From the NCBI GenBank assembly GCA_018262235.1, contig JAGTRY010000008.1, positions 1-64,000 of the forward strand: 64,000 nt of DNA. Direction: 5' to 3'. The stretch's first letter is position 1. Every line of letters begins with the position of its first letter. Positions 1 through 11,156 of this stretch are shown in pieces. The notes under the pieces are model-generated. The model saw only the letters and a program-made list of their open reading frames with translations, searched no databases and was not told the origin of the DNA. The DNA comes from Pseudomonadota bacterium (GTDB lineage Bacteria > Pseudomonadota > Gammaproteobacteria > Burkholderiales > Rhodocyclaceae). Made by a program: the position numbers and the translations under genes.

Positions 1-564
1 ATCAATGGCGACTCCAACGTGCCCTTCTACAAGGAACTGGGCAACCAGGGCCTGAAGGCGACCGACGTGCCGGTGGTGGCTTTCTCGGTGGGTGAAGAAG
101 AACTGCGCGGCGTGGATACCAAGCCGCTGGTGGGCCACCTGGCCGCCTGGAACTACTTCATGAGCATCAAGAATCCGACCAACACGGCCTTCATCAAGGA
201 GTGGAGCGACTACGCCAAGAAGATGAAGCTGCCCAATGCCGACAAACCGCTGACCAATGACCCGATGGAAGCCACCTACATCGGCATCCATATGTGGGCG
301 CAAGCCGTCGAAAAGGCCAAGAGCACCGACACCGACAAGGTGATCGCGGCGATGGCTGGCCAGACCTTCAAGGCGCCTGGCGGTTTCGTCTCCACCATGG
401 ACCCGAAAAACCATCACCTGCACAAACCGGTGTTCATCGGTGAAGTGAAGGCGGACGGTCAGTTCAAGGTCGTCTGGAAGACGCCTGGCCCGATCAAGGC
501 CCAACCGTGGAGCCCGTATATCGAAGGCAACGACAAGAAGAAGGACGAGCCGGAAAAGAAGTGA
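1..564 (+). CDS. urtA: Urea ABC transporter substrate-binding protein, C-terminal part (truncated by window start)
   Basis: Frame open from base 1; typical UrtA C-terminus (EATYIGIHMWAQAVEKA...GQTFKAPGGFVSTMDPKNHHLHKPVFIGEV); followed by urtBCDE. Confidence 0.95.
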   Translation: MNGDSNVPFYKELGNQGLKATDVPVVAFSVGEEELRGVDTKPLVGHLAAWNYFMSIKNPTNTAFIKEWSDYAKKMKLPNADKPLTNDPMEATYIGIHMWAQAVEKAKSTDTDKVIAAMAGQTFKAPGGFVSTMDPKNHHLHKPVFIGEVKADGQFKVVWKTPGPIKAQPWSPYIEGNDKKKDEPEKK

Positions 565-607
565 ACACGGAAGTAACGCGGAAGTAATCCGCGGCTGAAA
601 CAAAGGC

Positions 608-680
608 GTCATTCCGGCGCAAGCCGGAATCCAGAACGAAGCGCCGCAGGGCACTGGATCCCGGTGTGCGCCGGGATGAC
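608..680. repeat. REP-like inverted doublet (GTCATTCCGGCGCAAGCCGGAATCCAG ... CTGGATCCCGGTGTGCGCCGGGATGAC)
   Basis: Two inverted imperfect arms, each with an internal hairpin, in the urtA-urtB gap. Confidence 0.8.
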
Positions 681-723
681 GCCCCCTCGTCTGACTGATT
701 CCGCATCCACGCCCCGAACCGCC

Positions 724-2340
724 ATGACCTTCATGCGCCCCGCTTTCCTCGCTTTGCTGGCTCTGGCTTTCTGTGTCAGCAGCCCGACCAGCTTCGCCAA
801 ACCCGCCCCCGAACTGGTGCTCCAGCTCGCCACGGGCGACAACGATGCCAAGGTCGCCGCGCTCTACGCCATTGCCGGCAGCGCCGATCCCGAAGCCCTG
901 CCCATTCTCGAAGCCCTGCGTGACGACACGCTCAAATCACTGGGCGGCAAACAAGCCATCATCTATGACGGCGAAACCGCCATCGATGCCATCACCGGCG
1001 CCAAGCTCGCCAAGGTGCCGGACGAACTCGAAGACGTGATCAGCAACAATCGCGTCACCCTCGCCCTTGAAGGCGCGCTGGCAGCGCTCGACCTGATCTC
1101 GCCGGACAAGGCCACCCGCCTGGCTGCGGTGAAACGCCTGCAGGATTCGGCCAACCCGGCCATCCTGCCGCTGCTCGACAAAGCGCTCTCGGTGGAAACC
1201 GATGCACAGATCATCAAGCTTCTGCGCCTCACCCAGGCCGCGGCACAGCTCCAGCACGCCGACAAGACGGTGCGGCTCGCAGCGATCGCCACGCTGGGCG
1301 CCAGCGGCGAACCGAATGCCAAACAGTTGCTCGCCGCGCTGCTCGACAAGGAAGACGGCAAGTTCAAGGAAACCGACGAATCCATCCGCGTTGCCGCCCA
1401 GCACGGCATCAACGCGATCAACTCGCACCTCAAGCTGGGCGAAGCGCTGGGGGGGCTGTTCACCGGAATCAGCCTGGGCAGCATCCTGCTGCTGGCGGCC
1501 TTGGGGCTGGCCATCACCTATGGTTTGATGGGCGTGATCAACATGGCCCACGGCGAGCTGATCATGGTCGGAGCCTACGCCACCTTTGCGGTACAGAACC
1601 TCATCCACACGCATGCACCGGGGTTGTTCGAGTTCTATCCGCTGATCGCCATTCCGGTGGCATTCTGCGCATCAGCCCTGATCGGCGTGTTGATGGAACG
1701 CCTGGTGATCCGCTTCCTCTACGGCCGCCCGCTCGAAACCCTGCTTGCCACCTGGGGCATCAGCCTGATCCTGATCCAGCTGGTGCGCACGCTGTTCGGC
1801 GCACAGAACGTGATGGTCGAAAATCCCGCCTGGCTCTCCGGTGGCATCCAGGTCATGGGCAACCTGATCCTGCCGTACAACCGTCTCGCCATCATCGCCT
1901 TCGCAGTCATGGTGGTCGCCGGCATGGGCCTGATCCTGACCCGCACACGGCTGGGCCTCTTCGTGCGTGCCGTCACCCAGAACCGCCAGATGGCGAGCTG
2001 TGTGGGTGTCGCCACGCCGCGCGTCGACACCATCGCCTTCGGTCTCGGCTCAGGCATTGCCGGGCTGGCCGGATGCGCGCTGAGCCAGATCGGCAATGTC
2101 GGGCCGGAACTCGGCCAGAGCTACATCATCGATTCCTTCATGGTCGTGGTGCTGGGCGGGGTCGGCCAGCTCGCCGGCACGGTGTATGCCGCACTGGGCC
2201 TGGGCATTCTCAACAAGCTGCTGGAAGGCTTCGCCGGCGCGGTACTCGCCAAGATCGCAGTGCTCGTATTCATCATCGTCTTCATCCAGAAACGGCCACA
2301 AGGCCTGTTCGCGATGAAGGGCCGATTTGTGGATAACTGA
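724..2340 (+). CDS. urtB: Urea ABC transporter permease UrtB (signal peptide and N-terminal extension)
   Basis: LivH-type permease core (GLAITYGLMGVINMAHGELIMVGAY); gene order. Confidence 0.95.
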   Translation: MTFMRPAFLALLALAFCVSSPTSFAKPAPELVLQLATGDNDAKVAALYAIAGSADPEALPILEALRDDTLKSLGGKQAIIYDGETAIDAITGAKLAKVPDELEDVISNNRVTLALEGALAALDLISPDKATRLAAVKRLQDSANPAILPLLDKALSVETDAQIIKLLRLTQAAAQLQHADKTVRLAAIATLGASGEPNAKQLLAALLDKEDGKFKETDESIRVAAQHGINAINSHLKLGEALGGLFTGISLGSILLLAALGLAITYGLMGVINMAHGELIMVGAYATFAVQNLIHTHAPGLFEFYPLIAIPVAFCASALIGVLMERLVIRFLYGRPLETLLATWGISLILIQLVRTLFGAQNVMVENPAWLSGGIQVMGNLILPYNRLAIIAFAVMVVAGMGLILTRTRLGLFVRAVTQNRQMASCVGVATPRVDTIAFGLGSGIAGLAGCALSQIGNVGPELGQSYIIDSFMVVVLGGVGQLAGTVYAALGLGILNKLLEGFAGAVLAKIAVLVFIIVFIQKRPQGLFAMKGRFVDN

Positions 2341-2358
2341 GCGTGGAGCAAAGACAAG

Positions 2359-3462
2359 ATGAATAAAACGCTGACTTCCCGCCTCTTTGGCCCCAAGGCC
2401 TGGATCGCCCTGAGCGCCTTCGCACTGCTGGCCCTGGTGATCGTACCGATCCTGAATCTGGCCGTGCCGGAAGGCAATGCGCTGCACATCTCGACTTACT
2501 GGGTGACACTCATCGGCAAGATCATGTGCTACGCCATCGTGGCACTGGCGATGGATCTGGTGTGGGGCTACACCGGTATCCTCTCGCTGGGCCACAGCAT
2601 CTTCTTTGCGCTGGGCGGCTATGGCATGGGCATGTACCTGATGCGTGCCATCGGCCGCGAAGGCAACTACCAGAGCGACCTGCCGGACTTCATGGTGTTC
2701 CTGAACTGGAAGAGTCTGCCCTGGTACTGGCAAGGCACCGAGCATTTCCTCTACGCGATGCTGCTGGTCGTGCTGGTGCCGGGCCTGCTGGCCTTCATCT
2801 TCGGTTACTTCGCCTTCCGCTCGCGGATCAAGGGCGTGTATTTCTCGATCATCACCCAGGCCATGACTTATGCCGCCATGCTGCTGTTCTTCCGCAACGA
2901 AACAGGCTTTGGCGGCAACAATGGCTTTACCGATTTCAAACGCATCCTGGGTTTCCCGATCACCGCGCCGGAAACCCGCATCGTGCTCTTCAGCCTCACC
3001 GCGGCAGCCCTGATCGGCTTCCTGCTGCTGGGCCGTTTCATCGTCACCAGCAAGCTTGGCCGGGTGCTCGCGGCGATTCGCGATGCCGAGTCACGCGTCA
3101 TGTTCTCCGGTTACAACCCGCTGCCTTACAAGCTCTTCATCTGGACGCTCTCGGCCGTGATCTGCGCGATTGCCGGCGCACTGTATGTCCCGCAGGTGGG
3201 CATCATCAATCCCGGCGAGATGAGCCCGGCCAACTCCATCGAGATCGCCATCTGGACCGCCGTGGGTGGGCGCGGCACGCTGATCGGCCCGCTGATCGGC
3301 GCGGGCCTCATCAACGGCGTGAAGAGCTGGTTCACGGTGGCCTTCCCGGAATACTGGCTGTACTTCCTCGGCCTGATCTTCATCCTCGTCACCCTGTGGC
3401 TGCCACGCGGCGTGGTCGGCCAGATCCAGAGTTACTTCAGCAAGCAGGAGAAGCGCGCATGA
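2359..3462 (+). CDS. urtC: Urea ABC transporter permease UrtC
   Basis: LivM-type permease; ATGA overlap with urtD. Confidence 0.95.
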   Translation: MNKTLTSRLFGPKAWIALSAFALLALVIVPILNLAVPEGNALHISTYWVTLIGKIMCYAIVALAMDLVWGYTGILSLGHSIFFALGGYGMGMYLMRAIGREGNYQSDLPDFMVFLNWKSLPWYWQGTEHFLYAMLLVVLVPGLLAFIFGYFAFRSRIKGVYFSIITQAMTYAAMLLFFRNETGFGGNNGFTDFKRILGFPITAPETRIVLFSLTAAALIGFLLLGRFIVTSKLGRVLAAIRDAESRVMFSGYNPLPYKLFIWTLSAVICAIAGALYVPQVGIINPGEMSPANSIEIAIWTAVGGRGTLIGPLIGAGLINGVKSWFTVAFPEYWLYFLGLIFILVTLWLPRGVVGQIQSYFSKQEKRA

Positions 3463-4322
3463 ACGCCGCCGTCACAGACAAGAAAGCCGGCCTGCCGATC
3501 TCCGGCGCCGAAAGTGCCTTTGACCGCGCCGTCGGCCTGGAACGCCCGGTCGACATCACCCGGCTCGACACCAGCCACAAGGTCATCCTGTACCTCGAAG
3601 CCATTACCGTGTCATTCGACGGTTTCAAGGCGATCAACAATCTGAACCTCACCATCGACCGTGGCGAGCTGCGCTCCATCATCGGCCCGAACGGCGCCGG
3701 CAAGACCACCATGATGGATGTCATCACCGGCAAAACGCGCCCCTCGGCGGGCACGGCCTTCTTCGGCCAGACCATCGATCTGACCAAGCTCAACGAAGCA
3801 CAGATTGCGCATGCCGGCATCGGCCGCAAGTTCCAGAAACCGACGGTGTTCGAAGAACTGACGGTATTCGAGAACCTTGAGCTCGCGATGAAAACCGACA
3901 AGGGCATCTGGTCATCGCTGTTCTTCAAGCTCAGCGACGAGGCACGCAGCAAGATCGAACAGAAGCTCGAACTCATCCGCCTCAAGGAACAGGCACATCG
4001 CCCGGCCGGCCTGCTCTCGCACGGCCAGAAACAATGGCTGGAAATCGGCATGCTCCTGATGCAGGAGCCCTTGCTGCTGCTCCTGGACGAGCCCGCCGCC
4101 GGCATGACCGACGAGGAAACCGAGCGCAGCGGCGAGCTGTTCCTGGAGCTGGCCGGCGATTACACCCTGGTGGTGGTCGAACACGACATGGATTTCATCA
4201 AGCAGATCTCCGCCCGCAACGGCCGCGTCACCTGCCTGCACGAAGGCAGCGTGCTCGCCGAAGGCTCGCTGGAGCAGGTCCAGAATGATGAACGTGTCAT
4301 TGAGGTGTATCTCGGCCGCTAG
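3459..4322 (+). CDS. urtD: Urea ABC transporter ATP-binding protein UrtD
   Basis: Walker A GPNGAGKTT, LivG-like; true start is the ATG at 3459, not the 598-aa ORF start. Confidence 0.95.
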   Translation: MNAAVTDKKAGLPISGAESAFDRAVGLERPVDITRLDTSHKVILYLEAITVSFDGFKAINNLNLTIDRGELRSIIGPNGAGKTTMMDVITGKTRPSAGTAFFGQTIDLTKLNEAQIAHAGIGRKFQKPTVFEELTVFENLELAMKTDKGIWSSLFFKLSDEARSKIEQKLELIRLKEQAHRPAGLLSHGQKQWLEIGMLLMQEPLLLLLDEPAAGMTDEETERSGELFLELAGDYTLVVVEHDMDFIKQISARNGRVTCLHEGSVLAEGSLEQVQNDERVIEVYLGR

Positions 4323-4331
4323 CCGGGATAT

Positions 4332-4381
4332 GTAGGGTGCGCACTGCGCACCGCATGGATGGTGCGCAATGCGCACCCTAC
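4332..4381. repeat. GTAG-footed REP doublet/hairpin between urtD and urtE
   Basis: GTAGGGTGCGCACTGCGCACC-GCATGGAT-GGTGCGCAATGCGCACCCTAC; 21-nt arms with one mismatch. Confidence 0.9.
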
Positions 4382-4384
4382 GGA

Positions 4385-5083
4385 ATGAATATGCTGACCA
4401 TCGAAAACCTCAACCAGTACTACGGCGGCAGCCACACCCTGCGTGGCATTTCGCTGGAGTTGCCTGCCGGCAAGGTCACCACCGTGCTCGGCCGCAATGG
4501 CGTCGGCAAGACTACCTTGCTCAAATGCCTGATGGGCTTGTTACCAGTGGCCAAGGGCTCGGTCCGCTTCAACGGCCGCGACATCACCAAGGCCGCGCCC
4601 TACGCACGCGCCGCACTCGGCATGGCCTACGTGCCGCAAGGCCGCGAGATCTTCCCGCGCCTGACGGTGGAGGAAAACATCCTGATGGGCCTGGCCAATG
4701 GCAAAGCCTCGCGTGGCGTGCCGGGCTACATCTACGAGATGTTTCCCGTGCTCAAGGACATGCTCCGCCGCCGTGGCGGCGACCTCTCCGGCGGCCAGCA
4801 GCAACAGCTCGCGATAGCCCGTGCGCTCACCATGCGCCCCAAGCTGCTGATCCTCGACGAACCCACCGAAGGCATCCAGCCTTCGATCATCAAGGACATC
4901 GGCGCCGCCATCCGCAAACTCGCCGAAAGCGGCGAAATGGCCATCCTGCTCGTCGAACAGTATTATGATTTCGCCGAATCGCTGGCCGATCGGTACGCAG
5001 TCATGGGCCGCGGAGAAATCATCAAGGCCGGGCCGGGCAGCGAGATGCAGGCGGAGAACGTGAAGAGTCTGGTGGCGATTTGA
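4385..5083 (+). CDS. urtE: Urea ABC transporter ATP-binding protein UrtE
   Basis: LivF-like ATPase (MNMLTIENLNQYYGGSHTLRG..., GRNGVGKTTLLKCLMGL). Confidence 0.95.
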   Translation: MNMLTIENLNQYYGGSHTLRGISLELPAGKVTTVLGRNGVGKTTLLKCLMGLLPVAKGSVRFNGRDITKAAPYARAALGMAYVPQGREIFPRLTVEENILMGLANGKASRGVPGYIYEMFPVLKDMLRRRGGDLSGGQQQQLAIARALTMRPKLLILDEPTEGIQPSIIKDIGAAIRKLAESGEMAILLVEQYYDFAESLADRYAVMGRGEIIKAGPGSEMQAENVKSLVAI

Positions 5084-5093
5084 GGCTCGGCAC

Positions 5094-5198
5094 GTAGGGT
5101 GGGTTAGCGTAGCGTAACCCACCGGCTGCAAGGGTTGCGGGCGCTTTTGCGCCCGGTGTTTTTTGATCGGTGGGTTACGCTACGCTAACCCACCCTAC
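5094..5198. repeat. GTAG-footed REP doublet with perfect 30-bp inverted arms
   Basis: GTAGGGTGGGTTAGCGTAGCGTAACCCACC at 5094-5123; exact reverse complement at 5169-5198. Confidence 0.95.
5138..5164 (+). terminator. Rho-independent terminator (end of urt genes)
   Basis: CGGGCGCTTTTGCGCCCG hairpin followed by GTGTTTTTT. Confidence 0.8.
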
Positions 5199-5215
5199 GC
5201 AAACCGCACATCTGC

Positions 5216-6163
5216 ATGAACGCTGTCGCCGAAACTCCGCTTCTGTCCGCTCACTCCCACCAGCACGGCTGGCAAGCCTCGCTCGCCCTGCGTGTTGAAA
5301 ACAGGAACGGCCGCAGCGTGCTGGCGCAGAACCTGCACAAAGGCCCGCTGCGCGTGCAGAAGGCGCTTTACCCGGAAGGCGATGCGGTCTGCCAGATCCT
5401 CATGCTGCATCCGCCCGCCGGCATTGCCGGTGGCGATCAGCTGCGCATCGACCTCGATGTGGGGGCCGGAGCACACGCCCAGCTCACCACGCCCGGCGCG
5501 GGCAAGTGGTACCGGAGTGGGCCCCCGGCTTGCTCCGCCAAGCAGCCTCCCGAGGAGGCCAAGAAAGTCTCGGGGAGGCCCAACGATTTTCTTGAGCGTC
5601 TCGGCCCGCTTGCCACGCAGGACATCTCCCTGAACATCGCCCCCGGCGGCATGCTCGAATGGCTGCCACAAGAAGTCATCGTGTTCGATCAGGCCCACGC
5701 GCAGTCCACAACGACCATTACGCTGGCCGAGGGCGCGCGCGCTATCGGTTGGGACATCATCTGCCTGGGTCGCAGCGCGAGTGGCGAATCCTTTGACCGT
5801 GGCGCATTCCGCCAGCGCCTGCGTCTGCAACGCCCGGATGCGAACCCGCTGTGGTGCGAAACCCTGCATCTGACCGGATCCGATGCGGCCCTGCAATCCG
5901 GCCTCGCGCTGAATGGCAACACGGTCTTCGGCACACTCTGGCTGGCGGGCATTGCACCGGATACAGCACTGCTGGAAGCCCTGCGCGGCGAGTCTATCCA
6001 CGGCGGCACATGTGGCATATCGGCGCTGCCGGATGTCACGATCGTGCGTGTGCTGTCAAACTCTGCGGAAGCCGCCCGCCAGTATTTCGAAGCGGTCTGG
6101 GCTTTGGCCCGACCCCATGTTTTGCAACGCGTAGCAATCAAACCGCGCATCTGGAGTACTTGA
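5216..6163 (+). CDS. ureD: Urease accessory protein UreD (with unusual internal insertion)
   Basis: GAGKWYRS and MLEWLPQE motifs; upstream of ureABC. Confidence 0.93.
   Translation: MNAVAETPLLSAHSHQHGWQASLALRVENRNGRSVLAQNLHKGPLRVQKALYPEGDAVCQILMLHPPAGIAGGDQLRIDLDVGAGAHAQLTTPGAGKWYRSGPPACSAKQPPEEAKKVSGRPNDFLERLGPLATQDISLNIAPGGMLEWLPQEVIVFDQAHAQSTTTITLAEGARAIGWDIICLGRSASGESFDRGAFRQRLRLQRPDANPLWCETLHLTGSDAALQSGLALNGNTVFGTLWLAGIAPDTALLEALRGESIHGGTCGISALPDVTIVRVLSNSAEAARQYFEAVWALARPHVLQRVAIKPRIWST
5517..5584. repeat. Palindromic REP-like segment embedded in the ureD reading frame
   Basis: Imperfect inverted ends GTGGGCCC.../...GGAGGCCCAAC, internal GCTTG/CAAGC and CTCCCGAG/CTCGGGGAG pairings; coincides with a non-conserved peptide in UreD. 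Confidence 0.6.
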
Positions 6164-6466
6164 ATGGAACTCACCCCTCGCGAAAAAGACAAGCTTTTGA
6201 TCTTCACCGCCGGCCTGCTCGCCGAACGCCGCCGCGCCCGTGGCCTGAAGCTCAATTACCCGGAAGCCGTCGCCTTCATCAGCGCCGCGATCATGGAAGG
6301 CGCCCGCGATGGCAAGAGCGTGGCCGAGCTGATGCACTATGGCACCACCTTGCTCAGCCGTGACGATGTCATGGACGGTATCGCCGAGATGATCCCCGAG
6401 ATCCAGGTGGAGGCCACTTTCCCGGACGGCACCAAGCTCGTCACCGTCCACAACCCCATCATCTGA
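6164..6466 (+). CDS. ureA: Urease subunit gamma
   Basis: [37 protein letters not shown]. Confidence 0.98.
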   Translation: MELTPREKDKLLIFTAGLLAERRRARGLKLNYPEAVAFISAAIMEGARDGKSVAELMHYGTTLLSRDDVMDGIAEMIPEIQVEATFPDGTKLVTVHNPII

Positions 6467-6477
6467 GGCGAACAGTC

Positions 6478-6783
6478 ATGATTCCCGGAGAACTTCTGAC
6501 CGATGCCGGCGAGCACGCCCTCAACGTGGGCCGCCGCACCCTGACGCTGAGTGTGGCGAACACCGGTGACCGGCCGATCCAGATCGGCTCGCACTATCAC
6601 TTTGCCGAGACCAACGCAGCGCTGTCCTTTGATCGCGCCGCCGCGCGCGGCATGCGGCTGAACATCGCCAGCGGCACCGCCGTGCGTTTCGAGCCTGGCC
6701 AGAGCCGCACAGTGGAACTCGTCGACTACGCCGGCGAACGCAAGGTGTATGGTTTTCGCGGTCTCGTACAGGGCGCTTTATAA
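6478..6783 (+). CDS. ureB: Urease subunit beta
   Basis: MIPGELL...[19 protein letters not shown]. Confidence 0.98.
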   Translation: MIPGELLTDAGEHALNVGRRTLTLSVANTGDRPIQIGSHYHFAETNAALSFDRAAARGMRLNIASGTAVRFEPGQSRTVELVDYAGERKVYGFRGLVQGAL

Positions 6784-6785
6784 AC

Positions 6786-6897
6786 GTAGGGCGGGTTAGG
6801 CCATGGCCGTAACCCGCCGATCAACAATTTCCAGTCGCCCTGCGACTGCTTGCTCACAACCGGCGGGTTACGCGAAAAAACCGCTAACCCGCCCTAC
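6786..6897. repeat. GTAG-footed REP doublet between ureB and ureC
   Basis: GTAGGGCGGGTTAGGCCATGGCCGTAACCCGCC ... GGCGGGTTACGCGAAAAAACCGCTAACCCGCCCTAC. Confidence 0.9.
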
Positions 6898-6920
6898 GAG
6901 GCTACGACAGGAGCATTTTA

Positions 6921-8621
<1,701 letters not shown>

Positions 8622-8624
8622 TAA

Positions 8625-9140
8625 ATGACTCAAGCATGGACTTTCCACGATGCGGCACAGACCGATCTGCCCGCCATCGTCGCGATCTACAACCAGACCA
8701 TCGCCGGGCGCATGGTCACCGCCGATCTAGAGCCGGTCACCGTCGCCCAGCGCCAGGCCTGGTTCGATACGCACAGCCCGCAACGCCACCCGATCTGGGT
8801 CGCCGAGCGCGCCGGGCGCATCGTCGGCTGGCTTTCCTACAGCGCCTTCCACAGCCGTGCGGCCTATGATGCGAGTGCCGAACTGTCGATCTACATCGAC
8901 ACCGCCGAACGTGGCCAAGGACTTGGACGTACCCTGTTGCAACGCGCCATTGCACATGCTCCCCAGCTTGGCCTGCGCAACCTGATCGGCCTGATCTTCG
9001 GCCACAACGCACCCAGTCTCAGCCTGTTCGGACGCTCCGGCTTTGCACGCTGGGGCACCCTGCCGGATGTCGCCGTGCTCGATGGCATCGAACGCACGCT
9101 GATCATCGTTGGCCTGCGCTTGCCATCGGCATTATCGTGA
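8625..9140 (+). CDS. GNAT N-acetyltransferase, phosphinothricin acetyltransferase-like
   Basis: GNAT fold motif (ERGQGLGRTLLQRAI); inside the ure cluster. Confidence 0.85.
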   Translation: MTQAWTFHDAAQTDLPAIVAIYNQTIAGRMVTADLEPVTVAQRQAWFDTHSPQRHPIWVAERAGRIVGWLSYSAFHSRAAYDASAELSIYIDTAERGQGLGRTLLQRAIAHAPQLGLRNLIGLIFGHNAPSLSLFGRSGFARWGTLPDVAVLDGIERTLIIVGLRLPSALS

Positions 9141-9177
9141 AACCTTTATCTGCCTTACTGCCTGACCTACCGACCCC

Positions 9178-9663
9178 ATGCTCCTGATCGAATCCCTCAC
9201 CACTCCGGACACGCCGGCCACCGAACAACTCATTCTCGATTTCGACGCCCGCACCAAAAGCCGCCTGCGTACGCAATTGGCATCCGGCGAAGAAGTCGGC
9301 CTGTTCCTGCCGCGCGGCACCATCCTGCGTGGCGGCGACAAGCTGCAGGCCAAAGACGGGCGCATCGTCGAAGTCGTCTCCGCCCCCGAGATGCTGGTCG
9401 AAGCCCGTTGCGCAAGCGCCTTCGAACTGGCCCGCACCGCCTACCACCTCGGCAATCGCCACGTCGCCGTGCAGGTCGGTGAAGGTGCGCTGCGCATCCA
9501 GCAGGATCACGTGCTGGAGCACATGCTCGAAGGCCTCGGCGCGGAATTGCTGCACATCGTCGCCGCCTTCGAACCCGAAGCCGGCGCCTACGCGCCCGGC
9601 CACCACCACAGTGAGCGCGGCGCCACCGAAGCAAAGATCCACGTCATGGGCGGCCATGCGTAA
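9178..9663 (+). CDS. ureE: Urease accessory protein UreE
   Basis: UreE pattern ([15 protein letters not shown]) and His-containing C-terminus GHHHSE. Confidence 0.95.
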   Translation: MLLIESLTTPDTPATEQLILDFDARTKSRLRTQLASGEEVGLFLPRGTILRGGDKLQAKDGRIVEVVSAPEMLVEARCASAFELARTAYHLGNRHVAVQVGEGALRIQQDHVLEHMLEGLGAELLHIVAAFEPEAGAYAPGHHHSERGATEAKIHVMGGHA

Positions 9664-9667
9664 AACC

Positions 9668-9757
9668 GTAGCCCGGATGCAGCAAAGCGGAATCCGGGAA
9701 TGCCGCCTCATTCCCAACAGTCCCCGGATTCCGGCCTGCGGCCTTCATCCGGGCTAC
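9668..9757. repeat. GTAG-footed REP doublet between ureE and ureF
   Basis: GTAGCCCGGATGCAGCAAAGCGGAATCCGGG ... GGATTCCGGCCTGCGGCCTTCATCCGGGCTAC. Confidence 0.9.
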
Positions 9758-9762
9758 ACCCC

Positions 9763-10443
9763 ATGAATCTCCAACTCGTCCGCCTGCTGCATCTCGCCAG
9801 TCCGGCCCTGCCGGTCGGCGCCTTCTCGTATTCGCAAGGGCTGGAGTGGGCCGTCGAGTCCGGCGCGGTCACAACAGAAGCGGCCGCGCAGCACTGGATT
9901 CGCGATGCCCTGCACTTCGCCCTGGCGCGCTGCGAAGCCCCAGCCCTGATCGCCTTGCTGCGCGCCTGGAAAGCCAGTGAGATGCGCGAAGTCGCGCGCC
10001 TGAATGCCGAATTCATCGCCACGCGCGAAACCAGCGAATTGCGCGCCGAAACACTGCAGATGGGTTATTCCCTCGCACGCCTGTTGCGCGACCTGCCGGA
10101 AATGCCCGACAGCGTGCGCGAGACACACGCCGCCCTCCGCGAGATCGCCTTCCCCACCGCCTGGGCCGCCGCGGCCGCGCACTGGCAGATCGACGAGGGC
10201 GACGCCGCCACCGCCTATCTGTGGGCTTGGCTGGAAAACCAGGTGATGGCTGCCGTGAAACTCGTCCCGCTCGGCCAGACCGCCGGCCAGCGCATGCTCG
10301 TCGCCCTCGCCCCGGCCTTGCCCGAATTGGTCGCCGCCGCCATCCAGCGTGCCGACACGAATGACTGGGAAAACTTCACGCCGGGCATGACGATCGCAAG
10401 CAGCCTGCATGAAACGCAGTACACGAGATTGTTCCGATCATGA
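9763..10443 (+). CDS. ureF: Urease accessory protein UreF
   Basis: LLHLASPALPVGAFSYSQGLEWAVE. Confidence 0.95.
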   Translation: MNLQLVRLLHLASPALPVGAFSYSQGLEWAVESGAVTTEAAAQHWIRDALHFALARCEAPALIALLRAWKASEMREVARLNAEFIATRETSELRAETLQMGYSLARLLRDLPEMPDSVRETHAALREIAFPTAWAAAAAHWQIDEGDAATAYLWAWLENQVMAAVKLVPLGQTAGQRMLVALAPALPELVAAAIQRADTNDWENFTPGMTIASSLHETQYTRLFRS

Positions 10444-10458
10444 CGATAAGCCCTGAAC

Positions 10459-10496
10459 GTAGGGCGCAATCGAAGCGAAGCGCATTGCGCCGGATG
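10459..10496 (+). repeat. Left terminal REP of RAYT element
   Basis: 38 bp, 5' GTAG foot and internal GCGCAAT/ATTGCGC stem. Confidence 0.9.
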
Positions 10497-10532
10497 ATTC
10501 GAGCCCCCATATGCCGGATAAAGCGAAGCACC

Positions 10533-11063
10533 TCAGTCCTGCCGTGCAACGCACCCCTCGCAGCCTCCCGCCCAATCCGCCGGATAAACGCCCGCTTCCA
10601 CCAAGCGGTGGAAGGTCGAAAACGGCCAGTCTCTTACCGCCGCCACCCAGCCATGTTTCACCGGGTTGATATGCACATAATCCATGTGCGCCTTGAAGTC
10701 TGCCTCATCACGAATCAGATGTTCCCAATACCGGCGTTGCCAGATTGCCCGTTCGCCCCGCCGCACCCGCGCCGCGCTACGCCATTGCTCATGCGGCAGC
10801 GCACGCGCAAACATCAGCTTGATCAGGCGCCAGCGCAAGGCAAAATCGGTGTCCCCCGGAGGCAACTCGATCACGCAATGCAGATGCTCGGGCAACACCA
10901 CCCAAGCGTGAATGATGAAAGGGTGACTCTTGCGGGTGATATCGACGGCATGCCGCAGCACGTCGATGTGCCAAACCAGCAGATCATTTCCCTGCCGTTG
11001 CAACAGATTGACGGTGAAAAACCAGGTTCCGCCCGGATGCCAGGCACGTCGATAGTCAGACAT
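10533..11063 (-). CDS. REP-associated tyrosine transposase (RAYT, Y1_Tnp family)
   Basis: [30 protein letters not shown] (HxH), [27 protein letters not shown]. Confidence 0.92.
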   Translation of the reverse strand: MSDYRRAWHPGGTWFFTVNLLQRQGNDLLVWHIDVLRHAVDITRKSHPFIIHAWVVLPEHLHCVIELPPGDTDFALRWRLIKLMFARALPHEQWRSAARVRRGERAIWQRRYWEHLIRDEADFKAHMDYVHINPVKHGWVAAVRDWPFSTFHRLVEAGVYPADWAGGCEGCVARQD

Positions 11064-11156
11064 GCCGGGAGTATGATGAATGCTTGCATACGGCGCTACG
11101 AGCCTACGGCACATAAAGCGAGATATAGACTTTCAGACCACAAAGGCGTCTAAAAA

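Noticed and set aside
2526-4322. 598-aa ORF as a fused UrtC/UrtD protein
   Set aside because: The N-terminal half is out-of-frame translation over urtC; UrtD starts at ATG 3459.
10440-11153. 237-aa plus-strand ORF
   Set aside because: Antisense to the RAYT gene and spans the left REP.
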